Assembly: GCA_029781045.1 (NCBI GenBank)
Contig: JAKOXL010000053.1
Location: 39,184-103,183, forward strand
Reading direction: 5' to 3'
Origin: Bacillota bacterium
Lineage (GTDB): Bacteria > Bacillota > UBA994 > UBA5500
Length of the DNA: 64,000 bases
Below the pieces are notes generated by a model, which saw only the letters and a program-made list of their open reading frames with translations, searched no databases and was not told where the DNA came from. Positions 18,746 to 27,134 of the stretch are shown in pieces; positions within the stretch are counted from its first letter, which is position 1; every line of letters starts with the position of its first letter. A program made the position numbers and the translations under genes.

Positions 18746-20506
18746 TTAGTGTTGTCTAATGGTGCGTAGATACTTACCGCGAACTGTGTAATTGGTATGC
18801 AGCAGGTGATGGGCCCGCTCGCCACCAATTTCGCCCAAATAGGTGTCATAAAGCTCCTTTACGGCAGGGTTTTCATGGGACTTGCGCAGTGGCAGGTCTC
18901 GGTCTGCTCGGTAGACCCCTTTTATACGTTGCTCTCGTAAGGCGTTGAACTCGTTTACATCAGCTGGCCGCGGTTGGCCACCACCGCTAATACAACCTCC
19001 AGGGCAAGCCATAATTTCAATGAAATGATAATCGGCCTTTCCCGTTCGGATTTTGTCAAGAAGTTGACGAGCGTTGGCAAGGCCGTGGGCCACTGCCACC
19101 CTCAAGGTGATGTCTGTCCCGGGCAACTTTACCTCCGCTTCTTTCACGCCGCTGAGACCACGCACTGCTTCCAGCTCTACATTGGTCAAGGCCTCCCCAC
19201 TCACCCACTCATAGGCCGTGCGGAGAGCCGCCTCCATTACGCCACCGGTGGCACCAAAGATGACGCCTGCTCCTGTCGACAGCCCTAAAGGACTGTCAAA
19301 ATCAGAATCGGGCAGTTGGGGTAGATCAATACCAGCTACTTTGATCATACGAGCCAGCTCCCGCGTGGTGAGCACAATGTCCACATCAGGTAGGCCACTT
19401 TCCCCTACCATTTCAGGACGAGCCCGTTCGAATTTCTTGGCAGTACAGGGCATCACCGACACCAAGAAGATGTCTTCCGGACTTACTCCTATTTTCTCCG
19501 CATAGTAGGTCTTGGCTAAAGCACCCAACATCTGTTGCGGCGACTTACAGGTGGATAAATGCTCAATCAGGTCAGGGTAATAATGCTCGATAAACTTGAT
19601 CCATCCGGGGCTGCAGGAAGTTATCATGGGAAGAGTGCCCCCGTTGTTAAGCCGCTCCAGCAGTTCGTTGGCTTCCTCCCAGATGGTCAGGTCGGCAGCG
19701 AAGTCGGTATCAAAAACCGCTTGGAAGCCTAGCCGACGCAGAGCTGATACCATCTTCCCGGTGACTATCGTGCCAGGTGGGTAACCAAACTCTTCACCTA
19801 TGGCCACCCGCACGGCCGGCGCGGTCTGAACAATAACGTGTTTTGATTTGTCATTCAGGGCTGCAAAGACTTCTTCCGTGTTATCTACTTCCGCGAGAGC
19901 CCCTGTCGGACAAACCATCACACATTGGCCGCACAAGACACACGCCACGTCGTGCAAGAGGCAACCGCCTTCAGGGGCCACAATAGTATCGAAACCCCGC
20001 TCCACGGCACCTAAAACGCCGACTCCTTGGACTTGTTTGCAGACGGCCACACAGCGTCTACACAATACACATTTGTTGGGGTCTCGCATAATCGATAACG
20101 TGCTGTGGTCCAATGGATATGCACTCTTTTCACCCTCAAAACGCTGTCTACGAATTCCCATTTCTTCAGCTAGAGACTGTAACTCACATTGCCCGTTGCG
20201 GACGCAGATGAGACAGTCCTGCGGGTGGTCTGATAGAAGTAATTCTAAGTTGGTACGGCGCGCTTCCCTTACAGCCGGCGTATTGGTATAAACCTCCATG
20301 CCGTCGCTGGCCTGCAAGGTACAGGCTGCCAACAGGCCCCGCATTCCCTTAACCTCTACAAGGCAGAGGCGACAGGCACCTATTTCGTTATATTTCTCCA
20401 TATAACATAGGGTTGGAATACGAATACCGGCCGCTTTTGCTGCCGCTAGAACATCAGTGCCTTCGGGAACAGCAACAGTTACACCATCAATGGTTAACTT
20501 GATCAT
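18746..20506 (-). CDS. hydA: [FeFe] hydrogenase catalytic subunit, NAD-linked multimeric type
   Basis: A 586-residue hydrogenase that makes or oxidises H2. N-terminal [2Fe-2S] domain (Cys34, 45, 48, 62), His-ligated [4Fe-4S] (His94, Cys98, 101, 107), two ferredoxin clusters (Cys146-156 and 189-199), then the H-cluster domain: TSCSPGW at 296-302, VMPCTAKKFE at 351-360, and EIMACPGGCISGGGQP. The C-terminal small-subunit domain is fused. The first motif has Ser where many hydrogenases have Cys (TSCCPxW). Last gene after nuoE, ATPase, hndB and nuoF, so it likely forms an electron-bifurcating NAD/ferredoxin hydrogenase. No HydEFG maturases are in the window. Confidence 0.93.
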   Translation of the reverse strand: MIKLTIDGVTVAVPEGTDVLAAAKAAGIRIPTLCYMEKYNEIGACRLCLVEVKGMRGLLAACTLQASDGMEVYTNTPAVREARRTNLELLLSDHPQDCLICVRNGQCELQSLAEEMGIRRQRFEGEKSAYPLDHSTLSIMRDPNKCVLCRRCVAVCKQVQGVGVLGAVERGFDTIVAPEGGCLLHDVACVLCGQCVMVCPTGALAEVDNTEEVFAALNDKSKHVIVQTAPAVRVAIGEEFGYPPGTIVTGKMVSALRRLGFQAVFDTDFAADLTIWEEANELLERLNNGGTLPMITSCSPGWIKFIEHYYPDLIEHLSTCKSPQQMLGALAKTYYAEKIGVSPEDIFLVSVMPCTAKKFERARPEMVGESGLPDVDIVLTTRELARMIKVAGIDLPQLPDSDFDSPLGLSTGAGVIFGATGGVMEAALRTAYEWVSGEALTNVELEAVRGLSGVKEAEVKLPGTDITLRVAVAHGLANARQLLDKIRTGKADYHFIEIMACPGGCISGGGQPRPADVNEFNALREQRIKGVYRADRDLPLRKSHENPAVKELYDTYLGEIGGERAHHLLHTNYTVRGKYLRTIRQH

Positions 20507-20534
20507 CCTTCCGTCTCACTCTCCTTAACATGCC

Positions 20535-22328
20535 CTAGTGCTTAGCGATGGCATCAAACGGGCATTTTTCTCGACACAGACCGCATTTGATGCACTTCTC
20601 GCTATTGATTTCATAAGGCGATCTTGGCTGGCCGGAAACCGCTTCCACTGGACAAACACGGGCGCAAACTCCACAGCCGCGGCAGCGATCAGGCTGGATA
20701 GCATAGACAATGAGTGCTTGGCACGCGCCAGCAGGACATCTTTTTTCCCTAATATGAGCTTCATATTCAGATCGGAAATAACGTAACGTGCTCAGAACCG
20801 GGTTGGGTGCCGACTGCCCCAGACCGCAGAGTGAGGACTTCTTGATGTTTTCGGCTAACGCCTCTAGAGCTTCAATGTCGCCCTCTTTACCTTCACCACG
20901 AGTTATACGGTTGAGGATCTCTAACATACGCTTAGTTCCAATGCGACAGGGAGTGCACTTGCCGCAGGACTCATCCTGAGTAAAATCCAGAAAGAAACGG
21001 GCAATATCTACCATGCAAGTATCCTCGTCCATGATGATTAACCCGCCAGATCCCATCATACTACCTAAGCTAACCAAACTATCGTACTCCATAGGCACGT
21101 CTAAATGGTCCGCAGTTAGGCAGCCACCAGAAGGGCCTCCTGTCTGCGCTGCTTTGAACTGCTTGCCACCCGGGATTCCACCGCAGACATCATAGATGAT
21201 CTCCCGCAAAGTCATGCCCATGGGCACTTCCACTAAGCCAGTATTGTTGATCTTGCCGGCTACGGCAAAAACTTTGGTCCCTTTGCTCTTTTCCGTTCCA
21301 ATCTGCCTGAACCACTCGGACCCTTGCAGAATGATGGGGGGGATGTTGGCCAACGTCTCCACATTGTTTATGAGGGTCGGCTTACCCCAGAGGCCCGAAT
21401 TGCTAGGATAGGGTGGCTTCGGTCTCGGCTCACCCCGGTTACCTTCAATCGAAGCTATGAGAGCTGTTTCCTCGCCACAGACGAAGGCACCTGCACCAAC
21501 TCGAATCTCCAGATCAAAGTCGAATCCGGTACCAAAAATATCTTTACCCAGCAAATTATACTGGCGAGCTTGCTCAATGGCCCGTTGCATGTTAGCCACA
21601 GCCAGCGGATATTCGGCCCGGACGTAAATGTAGCCTTGGGATGACCCGATGGCGTAACCTGCTATAGCCATGGCTTCAATAATTGAGTGGGGATCTCCTT
21701 CCAAGATACTTCTGTCCATGAAAGCACCCGGGTCGCCCTCATCCGCATTGCAGACAACATACTTCTCATCCCCAGGGGCCTGGGCAGTAAGACGCCATTT
21801 TAATCCGGTGCTAAAACCTGCTCCTCCTCGACCCCGCAAGCCCGATCGTGAGATCTCGTCAATGACTTGCTCTGGACTCATCTCCGTCAAAACCTTACCC
21901 AAAGCCGCATAACCGTCGCGGGCGATATACTCTTCAATAACACTAGGGTCAATGACTCCCGTATTGCGTAGAGCAACCCGTGTTTGGCCGGCAAAGAAGC
22001 TGATTTTGGTGTATTCGGGTATCGTTTTCTCCGTTAAAGGATCCTTATATAGCAGGCGGGATACAATCCTACCTTTTACTAAGTGCTCTTCCACGATGGT
22101 GTGAACGTCTTCTGGTTTCACCTTCTGATAGAAGGTGCCATCGGGATAGACGACTAAGACAGGGCCCAGCTCACAGGTACCGATACAGCCGGTTTCTATT
22201 ACCTTAACTTCTTCATCAATGCCTGCCTTGTTAATCTCGTGAATTAGGGCTTGTTGCACGGCTTTACATCCCGAGGAAATACACCCGGCGCCGCCGCACA
22301 CGAGAACTTGAGCCCGGTAAAAAGCCAT
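20535..22328 (-). CDS. NADH-binding hydrogenase subunit (NuoF/HndC/HydB-like)
   Basis: A 597-residue flavoprotein. N-terminal thioredoxin-like [2Fe-2S] domain (CGGAGCISSGC near residue 11, TGCIGTC near 47), NuoF core with GRGGAGFSTGLKW (NADH/FMN) and GAGAFVCGEETALIASIEG, the cluster motif ESCGKCTPCR, and a C-terminal pair of ferredoxin clusters (CRGCGVCARVC, CIKCGLCREKC). It links NAD(H) and ferredoxin to HydA, which begins 28 bases downstream. The extra N- and C-terminal cluster domains mark the hydrogenase/formate dehydrogenase version rather than complex I. Confidence 0.93.
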   Translation of the reverse strand: MAFYRAQVLVCGGAGCISSGCKAVQQALIHEINKAGIDEEVKVIETGCIGTCELGPVLVVYPDGTFYQKVKPEDVHTIVEEHLVKGRIVSRLLYKDPLTEKTIPEYTKISFFAGQTRVALRNTGVIDPSVIEEYIARDGYAALGKVLTEMSPEQVIDEISRSGLRGRGGAGFSTGLKWRLTAQAPGDEKYVVCNADEGDPGAFMDRSILEGDPHSIIEAMAIAGYAIGSSQGYIYVRAEYPLAVANMQRAIEQARQYNLLGKDIFGTGFDFDLEIRVGAGAFVCGEETALIASIEGNRGEPRPKPPYPSNSGLWGKPTLINNVETLANIPPIILQGSEWFRQIGTEKSKGTKVFAVAGKINNTGLVEVPMGMTLREIIYDVCGGIPGGKQFKAAQTGGPSGGCLTADHLDVPMEYDSLVSLGSMMGSGGLIIMDEDTCMVDIARFFLDFTQDESCGKCTPCRIGTKRMLEILNRITRGEGKEGDIEALEALAENIKKSSLCGLGQSAPNPVLSTLRYFRSEYEAHIREKRCPAGACQALIVYAIQPDRCRGCGVCARVCPVEAVSGQPRSPYEINSEKCIKCGLCREKCPFDAIAKH

Positions 22329-22379
22329 ACGTCCAATACCTCCTTGTTTTCCTCCCAGTAATAGCGCCCATGCGCCTCG

Positions 22380-22739
22380 TTACCTCTCAATCACCCACTG
22401 CTCAATCACGCGCCCATTTACCACATGCTCATCAATTATCCTGCGAGCCCGTTCACCATCCACTTTGGCGTAGGTTACTCGTGGCTGGCCCGGCAGAATA
22501 ACATCTACCAGCGGCTCCTTATCGCAGAATCCGGCGCAACCGGTCTGGGTAACCACCACATCGTAGAGATGCAACCGTTCCAGTTCCTGCATTACGGCTG
22601 CCAACGTTTCCCGAGCTCCAGCCGCAATACCACAGGTGCCCATTCCGATTACAATGCGGACAGAATCTCCGCCCTCCCTCAGGTGCATCATTTGACGTGC
22701 TGAATCCCTCAGCTTCTTGAGATCTTCCAATGATTTCAC
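22380..22739 (-). CDS. HndB-like [2Fe-2S] ferredoxin subunit
   Basis: A 119-residue thioredoxin-fold [2Fe-2S] protein with the four ligand cysteines in GMGTCGIAAG and TGCAGFCDKEP. It resembles HndB of the NADP-reducing hydrogenase and the N-terminal domain of the following NuoF-like subunit. It probably carries electrons within the complex. GTG 22739 has GGAGG eight bases upstream. It follows the ATPase gene by 3 bases. Confidence 0.85.
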   Translation of the reverse strand: MKSLEDLKKLRDSARQMMHLREGGDSVRIVIGMGTCGIAAGARETLAAVMQELERLHLYDVVVTQTGCAGFCDKEPLVDVILPGQPRVTYAKVDGERARRIIDEHVVNGRVIEQWVIER

Positions 22740-22742
22740 CCA

Positions 22743-23285
22743 CTACACCTCCAGTGATTTTTCCTGCTCCCGTACATACTCCCGCAGCCAAGCGGTAATC
22801 TGCGGATGGTCTAGTGGTAACCCCTCCAGCTCCTGCCTCAGTTCTGCGCTGCTAATGGCAAATTCCCTCTTTCCTCGACGATGCCGATAGGTGAACTGGC
22901 ACTCTTCATTAAGGGCTATAATGCTCATCAAGGTTAATGACATGTCGCCTATGGGAGCCCGATCCAGATGATCGTGCTGAAAAGTGGCCGTCACCGTTGT
23001 ACCAAGGCCCAACTGGGATTGGATCTGTAGTTGACCACCCGCTCTTTCCGCTGCTGCTTTTATTAGAGGAAGTCCTAAGCCCACTTTACGCGTCGTCCTA
23101 GTAGTATAGAAGGGATCTAGCGCCGCTGCACACTGCTCCTTGGACATACCCCTACCGTTATCACGGACACAGAGAGTGAGGAGATTGCGATCCAAATCTT
23201 CATCAATTGTAATTTCAATTTCCGTCGCCTGAGCTGCCAGTGAGTTCTGCACTAGATCCAGTACATGTAGGGATAGGTCTCGCAT
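22743..23285 (-). CDS. GHKL (histidine-kinase-type) ATPase of the hydrogenase operon
   Basis: A 180-residue protein with only a HATPase_c domain: N-box DLVQNSLAAQATEIEI, G1 DNGRGM, F-box FYTTR, G2 GLGLPL. No sensor, membrane or phosphoacceptor-His domain is seen. The last ~70 residues are of unknown type. Such stand-alone ATPases recur between nuoE and hndB-like genes in clostridial hydrogenase operons. The role (regulatory or assembly) is not known. It starts 2 bases after the nuoE stop. Confidence 0.8.
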   Translation of the reverse strand: MRDLSLHVLDLVQNSLAAQATEIEITIDEDLDRNLLTLCVRDNGRGMSKEQCAAALDPFYTTRTTRKVGLGLPLIKAAAERAGGQLQIQSQLGLGTTVTATFQHDHLDRAPIGDMSLTLMSIIALNEECQFTYRHRRGKREFAISSAELRQELEGLPLDHPQITAWLREYVREQEKSLEV

Positions 23286-23287
23286 TG

Positions 23288-23782
23288 TTAATATCTAGCC
23301 AAAATCTCTTTGATCTTCTCGGGTGTCAGCCGCCCAAAAACGTCTTCGTCCACGGTCATCACGGGAGAGAGACCGCAGGCACCAATGCAGCGGGTAATTT
23401 CCAAAGTGAACTTGCCGTCGGCCGTGGTATCATTCACCCTAATACCCAACTGTTTTTCCAACTCAGCCAGAATGGCTCCAGCTCCGCGCACATAACAGGC
23501 GGTGCCTAAGCAAACACCTATTTTATGCTTGCCCCTTGGCTTGAGCGAGAACAGGGAATAGAAGGTGGCAACCCCATAGACTTCACTCAAGGGAATGCCT
23601 AGCCCGTCGGCAACCCGCCGTTGCACCTCCTCCGGCAAATAGCCGAATATTTCTTGGGCTTCGTGCAGCAGAGGAACTAGGGCCCCCTTCTTATCCTGAT
23701 AGCTCTTGATCAACTCGTCTAGCTGCTCATAGCGAGGGTCCCGCATCTGCTGGCAACCTTGACACTGTTTGGCCTCCATCAT
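23288..23782 (-). CDS. NuoE/HndA-like [2Fe-2S] hydrogenase subunit
   Basis: A 164-residue thioredoxin-fold [2Fe-2S] subunit with the ligand set in CLGTACYVRGAG and CIGACGLSPVM. It pairs with the NuoF-like flavoprotein. An extra CQGC motif lies at the N-terminus. Two ATGs and a GTG follow GGAGG. The ATG at 23782 gives the best six-base spacing. It is preceded by a Rex-like site and a hairpin, so it probably opens the catalytic hydrogenase transcription unit. Confidence 0.9.
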   Translation of the reverse strand: MMEAKQCQGCQQMRDPRYEQLDELIKSYQDKKGALVPLLHEAQEIFGYLPEEVQRRVADGLGIPLSEVYGVATFYSLFSLKPRGKHKIGVCLGTACYVRGAGAILAELEKQLGIRVNDTTADGKFTLEITRCIGACGLSPVMTVDEDVFGRLTPEKIKEILARY

Positions 23783-23802
23783 CACTTGCCTCCATTCCGT
23801 CT

Positions 23803-23833
23803 ATTTTATTTGTGAACGTGAAATCATTCACAT
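23803..23833 (-). promoter_or_regulatory. nuoE promoter -10 with overlapping Rex-like operator
   Basis: Minus strand -10 TAAAAT (23803-23808) with a poor -35 (GTGAAT) 17 bases away. The inverted repeat GTGAA-atca-TTCAC (23818-23831) covers the -35 position and matches the core of the Rex consensus (TTGTGAA-N4-TTCACAA), with three flank mismatches. Placement would suit a repressor. Confidence 0.45.
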
Positions 23834-23849
23834 TCTTCGGACAAGCAAA

Positions 23850-23887
23850 CAGCCAAGCCCTTTTACGAAGGCCTGGCCACTTGGCTG
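23850..23887 (-). terminator. Hairpin between the PHP gene and nuoE
   Basis: CAGCCAAG (23850-23857) pairs with CTTGGCTG (23880-23887) around a 22-base loop. On the minus strand TTTGCTTGT follows. It probably ends the upstream regulatory module. The long loop lowers confidence. Confidence 0.45.
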
Positions 23888-23942
23888 CATTGACGAACAG
23901 CCTCTAACTAATGACTATTCTAATTGTCTAGGAACCTTTCCC

Positions 23943-24680
23943 CTAAAAATCCAACACGAAAGTCTTCACCAACTGCCTATCTGGATTCTTCAACCAGTGC
24001 CAGATGCTATCTATTGAATCTAAACTGGGATGCAAACATGTATGCCCCAACATAACCATCTGCTCTAACGAATGGGCGTCGGATGAGGTGATAACACCAG
24101 CATACCTGCCGCTACCCGCCAGCTCCTGGGCCCGCCGCAGAGTTCCCTCCACCGTCCTAACTGGCAAACCGGGAGGCACAAACCCCAACTGACCCAACAA
24201 ACCAAAGGCGGGTCTGTCTAGATGAGCTGGCACACAGCATGCTCCATAATTCTCCGCCAAGTGCCAAATTTCCTCCATTGTTAGTGGAACTGATTGATGT
24301 AAAAACAATTCCTTTTTTCCAATCACTCTATCATTTTCATCAAATATCAGTTGTGCCCCGATGGATGGCACTCTCTGATCTAGCAAGGAGAGAATATGAT
24401 TGGTAAACTCCAATAGGGGTTCGGGAGCAGTAAAGTAGCAGAGCAGGTGCACCTCCTCTCGGGTTTGAACCTCAATTCCCGGGAGACAGATTATGCCCTT
24501 ACGTTTTGCCAAATTGTAGACAGGCAGAACGTTATCGGCAGCATGGTGATCGGTAATAGCTATGACATCTAAGCCGATTATTTCTGCCATATTCACTATA
24601 TTATTGGGAGTCATTTCTGGTAACGCACAGGGAGAAAGAGCACTATGGATATGCAGGTCAATCTTTAACCATCTACGCAT
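23943..24680 (-). CDS. PHP-domain metal-dependent phosphoesterase
   Basis: A 245-residue PHP protein with a full set of metal-binding motifs: DLHIHSALSPC (7-17), ITDHHAADN, GIEVQT, a late HLDRPAFG, and SSDAH. The fold hydrolyses phosphoesters, and the substrate is unknown. It overlaps the upstream DRTGG gene by 16 bases. PHP proteins are commonly found beside DRTGG and divergent hydrogenase genes in Clostridia, so a nucleotide signal may be made or degraded here (inference). Confidence 0.85.
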   Translation of the reverse strand: MRRWLKIDLHIHSALSPCALPEMTPNNIVNMAEIIGLDVIAITDHHAADNVLPVYNLAKRKGIICLPGIEVQTREEVHLLCYFTAPEPLLEFTNHILSLLDQRVPSIGAQLIFDENDRVIGKKELFLHQSVPLTMEEIWHLAENYGACCVPAHLDRPAFGLLGQLGFVPPGLPVRTVEGTLRRAQELAGSGRYAGVITSSDAHSLEQMVMLGHTCLHPSLDSIDSIWHWLKNPDRQLVKTFVLDF

Positions 24681-25027
24681 GAGTCCACATTACCCCGAAT
24701 GCCCAGTTGATATAAACGACCAACTATCTCAAAGGCGGGTAGCTGGGTAGATAACACCGGAACAGAGGCTTCACGTGCCCGTTCGAGGGTAGCATCATCC
24801 GGAATAATGCCTCCAACGATGATTACAGCGGATAAGTTTAGCAGTGATGCCACCGCAATAACATTGGGATGAGATTGCAGGGTAACCCAAATAGCCCCCT
24901 CGGAAGCCTTTCCTAGAACATCACTGAGTAGGTCGGAAACATACCCGCGGGTAACCTCCACATCGCCCTCAGGCAACGATGTAAGTATGGTCAGGTCTAG
25001 ACGACGCACCAGCTCGGCTAGAGTCAT
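24665..25027 (-). CDS. DRTGG-domain protein (second copy)
   Basis: A 120-residue protein resembling the DRTGG domain, found in some CBS-domain and phosphotransacetylase-associated proteins and presumed to bind ligand. A predicted alternating beta/alpha pattern ends in VIIVGGIIPDDATLERA. ATG 25027 follows AGGGGG and overlaps the preceding stop (ATGA). The frame open to 25096 overlaps the upstream gene. It is a distant paralog of the DRTGG protein at 26756-27109 that opens the module. Confidence 0.75.
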   Translation of the reverse strand: MTLAELVRRLDLTILTSLPEGDVEVTRGYVSDLLSDVLGKASEGAIWVTLQSHPNVIAVASLLNLSAVIIVGGIIPDDATLERAREASVPVLSTQLPAFEIVGRLYQLGIRGNVDSCVDG

Positions 25028-26313
25028 GGTTTCGCCCCCTTTGCTTTTTCCATATCCGGTCTGGTGTACCACATTTCTCGCATTCTTATCACACAATCTT
25101 TTTCCTCAGCTCTGCCTCGAACTATATCCTCGGCCAATGCGCGGCAATTGGGGGCACCACAGGCACCACAATCTAGCCCCGGCAGCCTTCTTTCAATGAT
25201 TTCTAGGCGCTCCATCTTGGCAATGGCCGAATACATATCGGTGGCCAATGGGGTCATGGGACGAGGAACAATTTCCCCCTTGATGGAAAAAACATCTCCC
25301 CATTCCTCTTCCATCGCTGCCAGATCAAGGCTGCACACCTGAGGCAACTGGGCTGCCAATTTCCGTAGCCTCACCCGGGCTATGAATGGGTTTTCTAAGG
25401 TAAGAGCCCCGCCTACACAACCGCCTGTACAAGCTTGGCACTCCAAGAAGCTCACATCCTGCAGTCGTCCCATCTCCAGCTCTTCCAATAAGTCTATGAC
25501 ATTATGAATGCCATCTACAGCCAGGTGATTGGCAATACCCACGGCCACGTTCTCTCCTCCGGCTCGCCCCCATCCCAATCCGAGACCACTGGCTTGCAGT
25601 CTCCGCCTAGCCGAACCTGCCCGAGGTAACAACTTAAGAATGTCACCGTAGATCTGTGAAACGGCTATTGCTCCCGTAACACTGGATTGGGCTAAAGCCT
25701 CTGGCTGATGAATGGCAGTTACCTTGGCTGGACAAGGAGTGATAAACCATACACCTATCCTATCAGCGGATAAGCCGGTGGAACGGATGGCCTGCTGGCG
25801 AGCTATGGCGCCTGCCACCTCCATAGGCGATTCTAAAGTGATCAAATTAGGTATCAGTTCCGGGAAGCGAACTTGAATCAAACGCACCACGGCAGGGCAA
25901 GTGGCAGAAATCCAGGGGCCGGGTCCCCGCTCTTGCAAGAATCGTCGCATAGCCTGCGACACCAGGTCAGCCGCTAGCGGCACCTCAAAAACTTCATCAA
26001 ATCCTAGTCCTAACAGTGCATCGAGCACTGCTCCCGGCTCGGATAACTCAGCAAACTGGCCAAAAAGTGCAGGGGCTGGCAAAGCCACATTGTAGGCAAA
26101 CTCCTTGCACCGCGTCAGAGGATCGGTATGGACTACCTTCGCGTGGTTGGGACAGACACGAATGCATACCCCACAGTCTACACAACGGTCTTCTAGGATA
26201 TGCGCTTTGCCGGCACGCACACGGATGGCCTCGGTGGGACAATGCTTAATGCAATTGGTACAGCCCTTACACTTGTCAGCATCCAAACGGACTGAATGAA
26301 AGAAAGGCACCAT
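25024..26313 (-). CDS. Divergent [FeFe]-hydrogenase-like protein (putative H2/redox sensor)
   Basis: A 429-residue protein: two ferredoxin clusters (CKGCTNCIKHC, CVDCGVCIRVC), an H-cluster-like domain with ISATCPAVV, FITPCPAKV and FLECQACTGGCVGG, and a C-terminal CGACGAPNC...C cluster. The cluster-ligand cysteines persist, but the first Cys of the usual TSCCP motif (proton transfer) is Thr, the MPCxxKxxE motif has lost its Glu, and the small-subunit domain is absent. These changes fit sensory rather than catalytic hydrogenases. It is embedded between an RsbW-like ATPase and DRTGG/PHP genes. ATG 26313 has GGGAGGAG five bases upstream. Confidence 0.85.
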   Translation of the reverse strand: MVPFFHSVRLDADKCKGCTNCIKHCPTEAIRVRAGKAHILEDRCVDCGVCIRVCPNHAKVVHTDPLTRCKEFAYNVALPAPALFGQFAELSEPGAVLDALLGLGFDEVFEVPLAADLVSQAMRRFLQERGPGPWISATCPAVVRLIQVRFPELIPNLITLESPMEVAGAIARQQAIRSTGLSADRIGVWFITPCPAKVTAIHQPEALAQSSVTGAIAVSQIYGDILKLLPRAGSARRRLQASGLGLGWGRAGGENVAVGIANHLAVDGIHNVIDLLEELEMGRLQDVSFLECQACTGGCVGGALTLENPFIARVRLRKLAAQLPQVCSLDLAAMEEEWGDVFSIKGEIVPRPMTPLATDMYSAIAKMERLEIIERRLPGLDCGACGAPNCRALAEDIVRGRAEEKDCVIRMREMWYTRPDMEKAKGAKP

Positions 26314-26327
26314 CGGCACTCCTCCCA

Positions 26328-26756
26328 CTAAAGGTTAATCTTGATCACCACGCGAGTCCCTTCCCCTACTTTTGTCTCCACCAGCAGCTCATCGGCGCAC
26401 TTTTGCATATTAGGCAATCCCATGCCGGCTCCAAAACCCATTTGACGGACGCTTTCCGGTGCCGTCGAATAACCTTCTTGCATGGCCAAAGCAACATCGC
26501 TGATACCCGGCCCCACATCGGCCGCCACAATCTCTATCAAGTTGGGCCAAATAGTGAGGACCAGCTCCCCGTGATAGGCATGGATTACTATATTCATTTC
26601 AGCTTCATAGGATGCTATCGCTGCTCGACGCACGAGGCTGGATTCCATACCTATCTGCTGCAGTGTCCGCTTAATGCGGCTCGAGGCTTCGCCTGCCTGT
26701 ATAAAATCATTGCCTTGCACTGGAAAGCGCATCTCCAGTAATGGCTTCAAGCCCAC
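26328..26756 (-). CDS. RsbW/SpoIIAB-like anti-sigma-type ATPase
   Basis: A 142-residue HATPase of the anti-sigma factor kind: N-box ASYEAEMNIVIHAY, G1 DVGPGI, G2 GAGMGLPNM. No partner anti-anti-sigma gene is seen. It abuts the DRTGG gene (stop and start overlap by one base) and precedes the divergent hydrogenase, so it may transmit its signal. The start could be GTG 26756 or TTG 26750, both close to GGGGAG. Confidence 0.8.
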   Translation of the reverse strand: MGLKPLLEMRFPVQGNDFIQAGEASSRIKRTLQQIGMESSLVRRAAIASYEAEMNIVIHAYHGELVLTIWPNLIEIVAADVGPGISDVALAMQEGYSTAPESVRQMGFGAGMGLPNMQKCADELLVETKVGEGTRVVIKINL

Positions 26757-27109
26757 TAGCTCCCCTCCTGTACCTGCAAACCCACTCCACTAAGAAGGGC
26801 ACAGGTTTCTTCTAAGCTATAGTTGGTCAGCAATACTGGCAAATCTAACTCGCGGGCTAAGCGAATTGCCTCGGAACGGGGACAGCGCCCCTTGACAAAG
26901 ATGATGGCCTTCACGTCTACCATTTCCGCGGTGCGCACCACCTGCAGATTGGTCAATCCGGTAAGCAAAACGGCGTTATCCCCGCAAGGGCTGGAGAGTA
27001 CCCTACTCAGGAGATCGGATCCCAAAGCCTGACGTATTTCCAAATCTAAACGTAAGTGGCCACCTAACACTTCAGCCTGCAACAGGCTAGCAATATCCCT
27101 TAACCGCAA
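26756..27109 (-). CDS. DRTGG-domain protein (first copy)
   Basis: A 117-residue DRTGG-type protein (VVRTAEMVDVKAIIFVKGRC; NYSLEETCALLSGVGL). TTG 27109 follows AAGGGG at seven bases. It opens the five-gene module DRTGG, ATPase, hydrogenase-like, DRTGG, PHP. Function unknown; ligand binding is inferred from the family. It lies 25 bases past the SPOR gene, so it may share that gene's promoter. Confidence 0.75.
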   Translation of the reverse strand: MRLRDIASLLQAEVLGGHLRLDLEIRQALGSDLLSRVLSSPCGDNAVLLTGLTNLQVVRTAEMVDVKAIIFVKGRCPRSEAIRLARELDLPVLLTNYSLEETCALLSGVGLQVQEGS

Positions 27110-27134
27110 GAGAACACCCCTTCCCGACTATACC

